A stretch of DNA of 47,265 nt from positions 1 through 47,265 of the IMG/VR virus record IMGVR_UViG_3300012009_000055. One strand, written 5' to 3'. This stretch comes from a virus. How positions within the stretch are numbered: position 1 is the stretch's first letter; each line of letters opens with the position of its first letter. Under the pieces are notes generated by a model that saw nothing but the letters and a program-made list of their open reading frames with translations, was not told where the DNA came from and made no database searches. A program made the translations under genes and the position numbers. This document shows, piece by piece, positions 5,797-12,538 of this stretch.

Positions 5797-6007
5797 TTGG
5801 GAGTCTCCCTCACCCGATCTATGGACAGTCCAGGTCACGTCGGAGAGGGAGAATCTCCCTCCCTCAATCGAGGGATGGGTTGATGCGGATGGGGCGCAGT
5901 GTTTTAACTCCTCCCTGGATGAGGATCTATTCATCAACATTAGGTCTCAAGATCGGGTGGAGTTAAAGGATGCAATCGAGATCCTGAAAACACTAACCGA
6001 GGAATAA
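5696..6007 (+). CDS. Hypothetical protein overlapping the end of the FGE-fold gene
   Basis: The convincing part is the last ~65 residues (ESPSPDLWTVQVTSERENLP, SLDEDLFINIRSQDRVELKD), an acidic alpha/beta domain in sole frame after 5796. There is no ATG, GTG or TTG between 5797 and that segment. The nearest start is ATG 5696, which has GAGGGAGA at a good distance but overlaps the FGE gene by 101 bases and adds a basic, hydrophobic N-terminus. The start is therefore uncertain and the function unknown. Confidence 0.5.
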   Translation: MGLRTLRKRLTISKWSWRKCVYVATICFGIICVNWESPSPDLWTVQVTSERENLPPSIEGWVDADGAQCFNSSLDEDLFINIRSQDRVELKDAIEILKTLTEE

Positions 6008-6054
6008 CCACTAATGTCCTGAGCATGACGATAAACTGCTCGGAAAGGATGACG

Positions 6055-6231
6055 ATGGAAACCTTCATAATCATAACTCAATCCTTGGGGCTGCTCTTCC
6101 TCCTCCTCGCACTGCGGAGGAAAAGGATAATATTGACCAGATTAACCCGATATTCTCGGAATTATCTCCGCCACCCAACATCCGCTATTGCGCGGAGGGA
6201 ATTGATCGAGGTCCTCAGGGGGAGCTCATGA
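6055..6231 (+). CDS. Small single-pass membrane protein
   Basis: From ATG 6055 the 58-residue product starts METFIIITQSLGLLFLLLAL, a clear transmembrane segment. A strongly basic tail RRKRIILTRLTRYSRNYLRH follows, predicting a cytoplasmic C-terminus. GGAAAGG lies six bases upstream; starts at 6025 and 6049 are in the same frame but less well placed. It overlaps the next gene as ATGA. A holin-like or exclusion role is possible but not shown. Confidence 0.6.
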   Translation: METFIIITQSLGLLFLLLALRRKRIILTRLTRYSRNYLRHPTSAIARRELIEVLRGSS

Positions 6232-6536
6232 GAAGGGCCGTGACTGTGAGAGCTGAAATCAAACGGCTCGCAACCATCAAGTTATTTTTCGAGCGGGAGT
6301 TAGGGTATTATCCTGAGACAATGGCCAAACTCCACGCATCAGCTGTGGAAAAGTATGCTCAGGTGATTTTGGAGCATTACCCACAGTTCCGGGTGATTGA
6401 GGATGGGCAGGCCCTCAAGATTTTGAGCGAGGGACAGGCAGAGAAGAACATTGAAGTTCGAAGGGAGGATCTCAAAGAGTCTGAGGATAACCCAATGCTA
6501 AACGATGTCATCAGAGCTTTGGAGGAGGATGAATGA
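6228..6536 (+). CDS. Hypothetical helical protein
   Basis: This 102-residue protein (MRRAVTVRAEIKRLATIKLF...) has long amphipathic helices and an acidic C-terminal third. CAGGGGGAGCTC precedes the start, and ATGA overlaps link it to both neighbours, so 6055-6751 forms one translationally coupled trio. No family is recognised. Confidence 0.7.
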   Translation: MRRAVTVRAEIKRLATIKLFFERELGYYPETMAKLHASAVEKYAQVILEHYPQFRVIEDGQALKILSEGQAEKNIEVRREDLKESEDNPMLNDVIRALEEDE

Positions 6537-6751
6537 AGACTTGCACAATCACTGGATGCAAACAAGAGGCTCAGCTTTTTTGCGACCCAAAATCGGAGAC
6601 GGTTAAGTTTGAGATGCCAAATAGTCCATCGGAAACCTTCTCCTTTATGAAAGGGGTTAAGAGAGGAGACCTTTGTTATTACCACAATAAGTTTCCTCCT
6701 CGGACAAAGCCGACAAAGGAGACTTATAACCCTTTGGACCAGTTGTTTTAG
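6533..6751 (+). CDS. Small Cys/His-containing protein
   Basis: This 72-residue protein has CTITGC near its N-terminus, CDP at about 17 and LCYYHNKF at about 48. That gives a C-x4-C...C...C-x2-H set that could bind one zinc. The start overlaps the preceding stop as ATGA. It is the last gene before the promoter at 6766. The zinc site is inferred from residue spacing only. Confidence 0.65.
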   Translation: MKTCTITGCKQEAQLFCDPKSETVKFEMPNSPSETFSFMKGVKRGDLCYYHNKFPPRTKPTKETYNPLDQLF

Positions 6752-6765
6752 GGATGAAAAATCAT

Positions 6766-6794
6766 TTGACATAAACATACATAAATGATATTAT
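6766..6794 (+). promoter_or_regulatory. Near-consensus sigma-70 promoter for the DNA-metabolism block
   Basis: TTGACA (6766-6771) and TATTAT (6789-6794) have a 17-base spacer. Transcription would start near 6801, giving a ~110-base leader before the gene at 6909. The leader contains one of the dispersed dyads (6868-6886), well placed to act as an operator or roadblock. Confidence 0.85.
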
Positions 6795-6867
6795 TGATCT
6801 TGATGATGAATGAATGATGAAGGGAAAGGGGGTGATAAACTTAATTTGGTAAGAATGTAATCGGAGC

Positions 6868-6886
6868 GAATAAATTTATTTTATCG
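6868..6886. promoter_or_regulatory. Dispersed 19-bp dyad, site 2
   Basis: GAATAAATTTATTTTATCG matches the dyad consensus on the reverse strand (CGATAAAATAAATTTATTC). It lies about 70 bases downstream of the expected start of the 6766 promoter and 22 bases before ATG 6909, so a bound protein would block early elongation or initiation. Confidence 0.65.
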
Positions 6887-6908
6887 ACTTTTCAGGAGGG
6901 TTTTAATT

Positions 6909-7382
6909 ATGACTGACACAATCGAGACTGGCAACGAAGGCAATGGCAATGGTGTGATGACCGAGGACCTTGGGACGTTAGGGGAAGGCCCCGATCTGAT
7001 CAAGGCCAAGGCGACCATCAAGGACGACAATGACAACCCCATCGGCTACAAGAAGGTCGCGATCAAGATGGATCTCAACCAGGCCATCGAGAACTCAAAG
7101 CCGGAGACCAAGCAGGATGAGCTGCGGAAGAGAGCCGTCGTCCTGGTTCAGAACACGGCCCGTTACCTTATGGGCAACGACCGGGCCGAGGAGCTTAAAA
7201 CGCTTGGGAGCGAGTGGACCCTCGATCACTCCATCTCGCGGTCATCGAAGCCGCCGAACATCAAGGACTCTGCGGCACAGTATCGCAATCTGTCTCAGGA
7301 GGATCGGGAGGCCGTCCTTGCGCAAATGATGCCTCACATGAACGCGGCTCAGATCAAAAAGATGGCTGCTTCAGGCGCCTAA
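6909..7382 (+). CDS. Hypothetical early protein behind a strong promoter
   Basis: This 157-residue protein starts with a low-complexity acidic stretch (IETGNEGNGNGVMTEDLG), followed by a compact helical domain (ELRKRAVVLVQNTARYLMGN and later EDREAVLAQMMPHM). The site CAGGAGGGTTTTAATTATG is strong, and it has its own promoter and terminator, so it may be highly expressed as a single-gene unit. The base composition appears more GC-rich than its neighbours. No family is recognised. Confidence 0.75.
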   Translation: MTDTIETGNEGNGNGVMTEDLGTLGEGPDLIKAKATIKDDNDNPIGYKKVAIKMDLNQAIENSKPETKQDELRKRAVVLVQNTARYLMGNDRAEELKTLGSEWTLDHSISRSSKPPNIKDSAAQYRNLSQEDREAVLAQMMPHMNAAQIKKMAASGA

Positions 7383-7393
7383 ACCTTCTCAAC

Positions 7394-7424
7394 GGAGCCC
7401 TCATTCATTTGGGGGCTCCATTTT
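7394..7424 (+). terminator. Probable rho-independent terminator
   Basis: GGAGCCC (7394-7400) pairs with GGGCTCC (7413-7419) around a 12-base loop and is followed by ATTTT. The T-run is short, so termination may be partial, allowing read-through into the ligase operon. Confidence 0.65.
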
Positions 7425-7444
7425 AACCGATAAGAAAGGAGACA

Positions 7445-8317
7445 ATGATGCCTCGATGGATAGGGATAATGAAGGCTTATCCGTATGAAGAAAGAAGACT
7501 AATTGATAAGAAATTTAACTGGCAATGGCCAGTCATCATCCAACCAAAACTCGACGGAGAGCGATGCAGGGCTCTCAGAGATTCTGACTCCGGGGAGTGG
7601 GTCCTCTTATCCTCGGAACAGAATCAAATCTTGTCCGTCCCTCACATAAATCACCAGTTAAAGTCGCTCGACCTCGACCCAGAAATTCAAGAGCTTGATG
7701 GTGAGCTCTATTGTCATCGGATGCCGAGAGAGGAGATCCACTCAATCGTCTCACGGAAGAAAGCTCTCCATCGGAATTACTTATCGATAAGCTATGATAT
7801 CTTTGACCTCATCTCAGAGCACCATCAAACCCACAGGTTAGGAATACTTGAGAAGATTGTTGACGCCCCTGAGTACATGAATGTTTCTAACATCTTTGTC
7901 GTCACCTCAGCAATGGTCTATTCTCTTGAGGAGATTAAAAGACGTTATAAAACTCTTGTCGACTTGGGTTATGAGGGAATAATCATCCGTCATCCCCTCG
8001 CTTATTATGAGAGGAAGAGATCGAATAAGGTGATGAAATTCAAGCCCAAACAGGAAGACACCTACATCATCTGCGGGCTCAACGAAGCCATTGATAAGCA
8101 TGGAATTCCAAAGGCAACCCTCGGTGCTTTCATCGTTCATCCTGAATCGGACCCAGATGGAATCTTTTCCGTCGGCGCTGGGGAGTTGGATCATGCAGAG
8201 CGAAAGCGGCTCTGGGAGGAAGGTCCAGAAGTGATTGGGCGTAAGCTGAGGGTCAGATATCAAACCAAATCGAAAAAGGGGTGCCCCCTTTTCGCGATTG
8301 CAAAGGAGGTGATTTAG
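7445..8317 (+). CDS. ATP-dependent DNA ligase
   Basis: The 290-residue protein carries the nucleotidyltransferase motifs of ATP-dependent ligases in order: motif I KLDGER (residues 35-40, Lys35 as the AMP-accepting residue), motif III ELDGELY (83-89), IIIa SYDIFDL (116-122), IV EGIIIR (177-182) and V KVMKFK (195-200). A C-terminal OB-like segment follows. It is compact, shorter than T7 ligase (about 360 residues). It should seal nicks during replication or recombination in the infected cell. AAAGGAGACA precedes two adjacent ATGs (7445 and 7448). Confidence 0.9.
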   Translation: MMPRWIGIMKAYPYEERRLIDKKFNWQWPVIIQPKLDGERCRALRDSDSGEWVLLSSEQNQILSVPHINHQLKSLDLDPEIQELDGELYCHRMPREEIHSIVSRKKALHRNYLSISYDIFDLISEHHQTHRLGILEKIVDAPEYMNVSNIFVVTSAMVYSLEEIKRRYKTLVDLGYEGIIIRHPLAYYERKRSNKVMKFKPKQEDTYIICGLNEAIDKHGIPKATLGAFIVHPESDPDGIFSVGAGELDHAERKRLWEEGPEVIGRKLRVRYQTKSKKGCPLFAIAKEVI

Positions 8318-8632
8318 ATGGCTAACGTATGGATTCCTAACAAAGGTTTCCACAATTACGACGACGCCCAACGGTTTGGAAGATTGATCTACCTAACGCA
8401 TGGGTCGGTAAACCGGTTTAACACCGGAGGGATGTTGAGGCAATTCGTGGAGAAGATGTCCAACTCCACCAAGGAAGACTGGATATTAATGGGAGGGCTC
8501 CAGCAACTATGTGTGCTGGCCACGGCAATCCAAACAATGAAGTTTGGTCAAGCAAAGATTCTCCTTTATGACGCAAAGAAGGGAAAGTATTTGCCAAGAG
8601 AACTTGACCTAACGAGCCTAAGGGAGGAGTGA
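8318..8632 (+). CDS. Hypothetical protein between ligase and nuclease
   Basis: This 104-residue alpha/beta protein (MANVWIPNKGFHNYDDAQRF...) has a conserved-looking centre (NSTKEDWILMGGLQQLCVLA) and a C-terminal strand QAKILLYDAKKGKYLP. AAAGGAGGTGATTTAG gives a near-ideal ribosome site, and it directly abuts the ligase stop. Its place in the DNA-metabolism operon suggests a replication-linked role; I do not recognise the family. Confidence 0.75.
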   Translation: MANVWIPNKGFHNYDDAQRFGRLIYLTHGSVNRFNTGGMLRQFVEKMSNSTKEDWILMGGLQQLCVLATAIQTMKFGQAKILLYDAKKGKYLPRELDLTSLREE

Positions 8633-9714
8633 TGAGAATGAACCTGAAAATTGATAAGATCGACACCACGAAGATGCGAGCTTTCACCCAGTGCCCGAGG
8701 ATGTATTTTTACGAATACATTTTGGGGTGGAGGCGAAGTGGATCTGTCAACCATTTACATTTTGGAGATTGCTTTCACCAGGCCCTTGAGCACCTTATGC
8801 TTAACCCATGGGATAAGAATGTCATCCATGGAGGAGAGGTTATCTCCATGTTGATGAGCAAGGGGTATGAGTTGAAAGAAGCCACCCTGATCACTGTCGA
8901 GGCTTACCCAAGGGTCTATGAGGCGTTTAAGATCTTCGAGGAAGCCTATCGGACAGATGAATATCCCGAGCAGACGGATGAGATCTACGAGCCGAAGGTC
9001 CCATGGAGGGTAGCTTTGGCGCTGATTCATTACTGCGGGTCTTATAATGACCACAGCATATATAAGCCTGTCTTACATGAAGGCTCTCCGATGATTGAGG
9101 TGTCAGGGCGATGCCTCTTAACGAAGAGATTCTCCATCGCCTTCAGGATGGACGCTGTGGTCACGGACGGGAAACAAGTCTTCGCCCTCGAGCATAAAAC
9201 GGCTTCCTTCCCGTCCCAACCAAATAAATGGGTGCTGGATCTCCAGCCTGGGACTTATTCCCATGTCATCTACTCCCAATATGGGGAGAAGCGTTATGGT
9301 GGGGTGATTATCAACGAGATTTGTTTCTCAAAGCGGACCAAGCTTGACCAGAAAAAGGACATGAAAGATCCTTTCCGACACGTCAAGCTGACTCGGCATC
9401 TCATTCACAAAGAACCCTCCCGGATGAACGTGTGGTATTGGAATATGCGGAGGAAGGTGGAATTGTTGGAGGATGAATACGCCATCCTCCATCGGGAGAT
9501 CAAGAATCCTGGGAAGATTATGGGGTCTTTCCCTATGAGGGAGATCGACTGCCATAAATTCTTTGGGCGGGAGTGTCCCTACCTCAACCTATGCACCGCA
9601 TGGGAGAACCCGTTGGAGCACACTGATCACGTCCCAAGCGGGTTCAGCATTTTCCACTGGGACCCATTGGAGAAAGAATCGAGAGTTAATCTGGAATTGG
9701 GATTGGAGGATTAA
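8629..9714 (+). CDS. PD-(D/E)XK nuclease with a Cas4/AddB-type iron-sulfur site
   Basis: The 361-residue protein has the RecB-family nuclease signature: His50 in HFGDCFHQALEH, Asp175 in AFRMDAVV, Glu188-x-Lys190 in FALEHKTA, and LQPGTY near 205-210. Cys22 (TQCPRMYF) together with Cys308, Cys316 and Cys322 (CPYLNLC) matches the four-Cys 4Fe-4S arrangement of Cas4 and AddB nucleases. Next to a RecT-like gene, it is best read as the exonuclease of a phage recombination pair that makes 3' single strands. The start overlaps the preceding stop. Confidence 0.85.
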   Translation: MMRMNLKIDKIDTTKMRAFTQCPRMYFYEYILGWRRSGSVNHLHFGDCFHQALEHLMLNPWDKNVIHGGEVISMLMSKGYELKEATLITVEAYPRVYEAFKIFEEAYRTDEYPEQTDEIYEPKVPWRVALALIHYCGSYNDHSIYKPVLHEGSPMIEVSGRCLLTKRFSIAFRMDAVVTDGKQVFALEHKTASFPSQPNKWVLDLQPGTYSHVIYSQYGEKRYGGVIINEICFSKRTKLDQKKDMKDPFRHVKLTRHLIHKEPSRMNVWYWNMRRKVELLEDEYAILHREIKNPGKIMGSFPMREIDCHKFFGRECPYLNLCTAWENPLEHTDHVPSGFSIFHWDPLEKESRVNLELGLED

Positions 9715-9715
9715 G

Positions 9716-10276
9716 ATGGATATTCAGAAGACTGAAGAAGATATTGTCAAAACTTATGCCGTAGCCCCTACCACGGAAACACTGGCGGATCAATCAGCTC
9801 CCGAGGATTTGAGACGAATCTTTCTCATCGCAGACAGTCTTTATAAAGCAGGGAATTTCGACATTGGCAACGCTCACCAAGCAGTTGCCAAGATTCTCGC
9901 CGGGCAGTCTCTCGGGTTGTCGGAGTTCCAGTCAGTGAGTGCCGTCTATCTAGTCAAGGGCAAATTGGCTTTGGAGTCAACGGCGATCGGGGCTCTCATT
10001 CAGCAAAGTGGGAGATTCAAGTATCGAATCTTCACCCACGATGAAGAGAGCTGTGCAATCAATTTCTTCGAGAAGGAAGGAGGTGAGTGGGAGAACATTG
10101 GACAGAGCATATTCACTTTTAACGACGCAAAACAAGCGAACCTGCACAAGAAGGATGTCTGGGTCAAATACAGGCGGAATATGCTATTCGCCAGAGCGTT
10201 GACGAATGGCGCTCGTTGGTTTTGCCCCGCTGTGTTTGGCGGATCCGTTTACACAACAGAAGAGTTGGAGGGTTAA
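9716..10276 (+). CDS. RecT-like single-strand annealing protein
   Basis: This 186-residue protein has the pattern of phage RecT-type annealing proteins: AHQAVAKILAGQSLGLSEFQ, AVYLVKGKLALESTAIGALI, FTFNDAKQANLHKK, VWVKYRRNMLFARALTNGAR, then CPAVFGGSVYTTEEL. The start at ATG 9716 follows GGAGGATTAAG directly after the nuclease gene. It would coat single strands made by that nuclease and anneal them to complementary DNA. It is shorter than RecT itself (about 270 residues), so the exact subfamily is uncertain. Confidence 0.75.
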   Translation: MDIQKTEEDIVKTYAVAPTTETLADQSAPEDLRRIFLIADSLYKAGNFDIGNAHQAVAKILAGQSLGLSEFQSVSAVYLVKGKLALESTAIGALIQQSGRFKYRIFTHDEESCAINFFEKEGGEWENIGQSIFTFNDAKQANLHKKDVWVKYRRNMLFARALTNGARWFCPAVFGGSVYTTEELEG

Positions 10277-10279
10277 GAG

Positions 10280-10723
10280 ATGAGCGTATTTGAATTTGAG
10301 TTTAGTGAAGAAGAGCTAGAGGAGATTGAAGGTGCCGAGGAACTTAAGGCCCACCCTGCCGGAGAGGTTCTCCTCGAATTGACAGGTTTCGTTCTGGACG
10401 ACACGACAGGTGGCGTTGTGAGGAAGGATAAGAATGGCTTCCCCTACATCCTCCCACGGTTGGACATCAAGACAGAGGGGAATGCAGCCTATAATGACTT
10501 CACCATTTTTGTCCCTTTGCCTGCGAGTGGACGTGAAGCCAAGGCTCAGGCCAAAGCGCGGAAGGCATTTAAGGACCTGACCGACGCCTTTAATGTCACT
10601 AGAACGACCAAGTTCGATTTCCGTGACCTGATCGGAGAGACCGCGTGGGGAATTATCTCCATTGATGAAGATACAACCTATGGCCAGAGGAATCGGTTGG
10701 AGCACTGGGTAACCGGGAAGTAG
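10280..10723 (+). CDS. Probable single-stranded DNA-binding protein (SSB-like)
   Basis: This 147-residue protein has an acidic N-terminus (EFEFSEEELEEIEGAEEL) and a beta-rich core (VLLELTGFVLDD, YILPRLDIKTEG, DFTIFVPLP, GETAWGIISIDE). That arrangement resembles OB-fold, DUF669-like SSB proteins that follow RecT genes in phages. The position just after the annealing protein, with GGAGGGTTAAGAG as ribosome site and a terminator just downstream, supports a shared role. The fold is inferred from strand pattern and context only. Confidence 0.55.
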   Translation: MSVFEFEFSEEELEEIEGAEELKAHPAGEVLLELTGFVLDDTTGGVVRKDKNGFPYILPRLDIKTEGNAAYNDFTIFVPLPASGREAKAQAKARKAFKDLTDAFNVTRTTKFDFRDLIGETAWGIISIDEDTTYGQRNRLEHWVTGK

Positions 10724-10734
10724 CTGATTAACCT

Positions 10735-10770
10735 AAGGGTGGGGAGATATGATTTCTCCTCACCCTTTTT
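10735..10770 (+). terminator. Strong rho-independent terminator
   Basis: A 13-bp stem (10735-10747 with 10755-10767, one G-T pair) closes a 7-base loop and ends in five Ts. It ends the ligase-nuclease-annealing operon. Confidence 0.92.
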
Positions 10771-10774
10771 CAGT

Positions 10775-10793
10775 CGATAAAATAAATTTATTG
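10775..10793. promoter_or_regulatory. Dispersed 19-bp dyad, site 3
   Basis: CGATAAAATAAATTTATTG lies just after the terminator and 22 bases before ATG 10816. This is the same distance to a start codon as sites 1 and 2. No clear promoter is visible between terminator and gene, so a role in starting or blocking transcription here is possible. Confidence 0.65.
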
Positions 10794-10815
10794 AGATGGT
10801 TATTGGAGGTGCGAG

Positions 10816-11176
10816 ATGAGTAGCCGAAAGATCCTTAGAAAATATAGAAAAAAAGTCGGTTATCATTAAGGCTTCTCAATGGTTTAAGAATGGCGACCAT
10901 CCGGAAGATAACTCAGTATTGATACAAGATTGTGCAGACCAAGTATTTTATAGCGAGGGTCAGGTCGTTCGAAGGTTTCGTCATCCAAATATACCAGGTG
11001 ATACAATTTGTAACCAATGCGGCAACATGATAGACCGTCATGGATGGATCGACACACCGGAAGGCGGTCATCGAGTATGCCCTGGTGACTGGATTATAAC
11101 TAGTGTTAAAGGTGAGCGATATCCGTGCAAGCCAGATATTTTCAACAAGACTTATGAACCGGTGGAAGATGAATAG
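10816..11176 (+). pseudogene. PGDYII-family phage protein with a frame change in an A7 run
   Basis: ATG 10816 (site TTGGAGGTGCGAG) encodes MSSRKILRKYRKK, then reaches a stop at 10867. One base forward, the frame reads SVIIKASQWFKNGDHPEDN and continues to 11176 through TPEGGHRVCPGDWIITSVKG and YPCKPDIFNKTYEPV. Together they give the usual order of a widespread phage protein family: a basic RKYRKKPVV start, then EGG, PGDWI and YPCKPDIF. A Cys pair, CNQC, sits mid-way. The switch falls in seven As at 10848-10854. The cause is a homopolymer error, a real mutation or +1 frameshifting. The cellular function of the family is not known. Confidence 0.75.
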
Positions 11177-11185
11177 GAGGTGATT

Positions 11186-11365
11186 ATGTACCGGTTAAAC
11201 GTCGAGCTCAATGACGAGCAGGAAAAATTCCTGCGAAGATTAGATCATGGGATGAAGCGTCTCCTTATAAGTGTCTTGATTACGAAGGCCATGAAGAGGA
11301 TTGAGAATGGGGAATCAATTTTTGACATCGTGAAGGAGGGAGATAAAGATAAAGATGAAGGATAA
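11186..11365 (+). CDS. Small hypothetical protein
   Basis: This 59-residue protein (MYRLNVELNDEQEKFLRRLD...) begins with a short strand followed by two helices, and ends in a Lys/Asp-rich tail. That pattern resembles ribbon-helix-helix proteins, but no signature is clear. TAGGAGGTGATT is a strong site for ATG 11186. It overlaps the next gene by eleven bases. Confidence 0.65.
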   Translation: MYRLNVELNDEQEKFLRRLDHGMKRLLISVLITKAMKRIENGESIFDIVKEGDKDKDEG

Positions 11366-12038
11366 AAGCGAGTGCCCAAAACCAGAACGGTGGTTTGAAG
11401 AAGGTGGGCAATGCGGATGGGCACATGAGTGCAAGAATTGCTCAAACAATCCATTCAAGGCTAAGGAGGAGGGAGCTAAAATGACAGATAAAGAGGAATT
11501 GCTTACATTATGCCCTGTGTGTAGACGGTTGGTGCTTGAGTCTGAGCTTAAAGAACAGATCATGTGCCTCAACTGCCGACAACACGAAGCGAAAATAGAA
11601 CGTCTTGCGGAATATGCACATCGAGCCTGGAGTTCGTGGATGGAATACTTATTCTCCAAACGCATCCCCTATGCCCCAGATGGGTTCCAAGCTGAGACTG
11701 ACGCCTTAGTCATCCCTAAAGAGGAGGTTGAGCGATGGACCCGACAGATGATGACGGCCTACAAGAGTCTGTCTGAAAAAGAACGTTGGCTTGATCGGCA
11801 GGAAGCGAATAAGATTATAAGAGTAATTGGTTATGGAGGTGGCGAGGAAAAGCTGTCGGATGAAGCGAACAAATATGAACGCGTCATGGAGTCCGTGGCA
11901 GGATTACTTTTTCACACCCTGGAGGTTGAGGAAGATCCTGATCCGCCAGTTTATACCGTTGCAGCAGATGATATTATCCAATTGCGTGACGCCTATCAAG
12001 AGGCAGCGGGATGGGAGAAGGAGGATGAAAATGCTTGA
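11355..12038 (+). CDS. Phage protein with Cys-rich N-terminus and a conserved ERWxRQM domain
   Basis: The 227-residue frame has three parts. Residues 1-43 hold CPKPERWFEEGGQCGWAHEC and a further Cys. From about 50, CPVC and CLNC suggest a zinc ribbon. Residues about 90-150 carry WSSWMEYLFSK, EVERWTRQMMTAY and LSEKERWLDRQEANKII, the core of a widespread phage family of unknown function. A strong internal site (GGAGGAGGGAGCTAAA) precedes ATG 11481, so a shorter form starting MTDKEELL may be the main product, with the first 42 codons a fused small gene. The C-terminal ~70 residues are unrecognised. Confidence 0.7.
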   Translation: MKDKSECPKPERWFEEGGQCGWAHECKNCSNNPFKAKEEGAKMTDKEELLTLCPVCRRLVLESELKEQIMCLNCRQHEAKIERLAEYAHRAWSSWMEYLFSKRIPYAPDGFQAETDALVIPKEEVERWTRQMMTAYKSLSEKERWLDRQEANKIIRVIGYGGGEEKLSDEANKYERVMESVAGLLFHTLEVEEDPDPPVYTVAADDIIQLRDAYQEAAGWEKEDENA

Positions 12039-12306
12039 AATCTCAATAGCTGAGTATAAAAACCTTTCCCCCAATGAGCAGGCGGAAATCGCTAATGGGG
12101 ATGATGATTTGTATCTTCGTGTCAGACATAACCACGTAACAATACTACTTGAATCCGACTATTTTGAGCCGGAAGATGTATCATTTAGTCGTGACTTGAG
12201 TTGGGTACCTAAGATAATTCGTAAAGTTTATAATCTTGGCAGGTTAGATGAAAAGCTTAGAATAATACTGAGTGATTACAAAGAGGGAGATGAAAATGCG
12301 TCTTGA
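12031..12306 (+). CDS. Small acidic hypothetical protein
   Basis: This 91-residue protein (MLEISIAEYKNLSPNEQAEI...) starts at ATG 12031 with GGAGGATGAAA upstream and overlaps both neighbours by a few bases. It is rich in Asp and Glu and ends SDYKEGDENAS. I do not recognise a family; it is probably co-translated with the gene before it. Confidence 0.65.
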   Translation: MLEISIAEYKNLSPNEQAEIANGDDDLYLRVRHNHVTILLESDYFEPEDVSFSRDLSWVPKIIRKVYNLGRLDEKLRIILSDYKEGDENAS

Positions 12307-12529
12307 AGCTCTGAAACCTTTATTCATAAACTGCTCCGAAAAGGAGGTGATTGGGATAATCTTATCCAATCGCAACTCCCGATTTAAGATTATGGATGCC
12401 GTGGCGCCTAAGAATAAGGTTAAAAAAGCCCCGGCCAAAAAGAAGAAGACGAAACAAGATAAGTTGGCTAATATTGCTGCAGGGTTGAATCCCGAAGATT
12501 TTCTTAAACTTCTAGATGGAGATGAATAG
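12296..12529 (+). CDS. Small basic-linker protein
   Basis: This 77-residue protein (MRLEALKPLFINCSEKEVIG...) has a Lys/Pro-rich middle, APKNKVKKAPAKKKKTKQDK, of the kind that binds nucleic acid nonspecifically. An acidic tail (NPEDFLKLLDGDE) follows. The site GAGGGAGATGAAA supports ATG 12296. The gene precedes the ParB-methyltransferase, which suggests a DNA-related role, but this is inference. Confidence 0.6.
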   Translation: MRLEALKPLFINCSEKEVIGIILSNRNSRFKIMDAVAPKNKVKKAPAKKKKTKQDKLANIAAGLNPEDFLKLLDGDE

Positions 12530-12538
12530 GAGACGATT

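Noticed and set aside
6749-6909. tRNA or small RNA gene in the spacer before 6909
   Set aside because: No cloverleaf or terminator is visible; the spacer is explained by the promoter, the dyad and the ribosome site.
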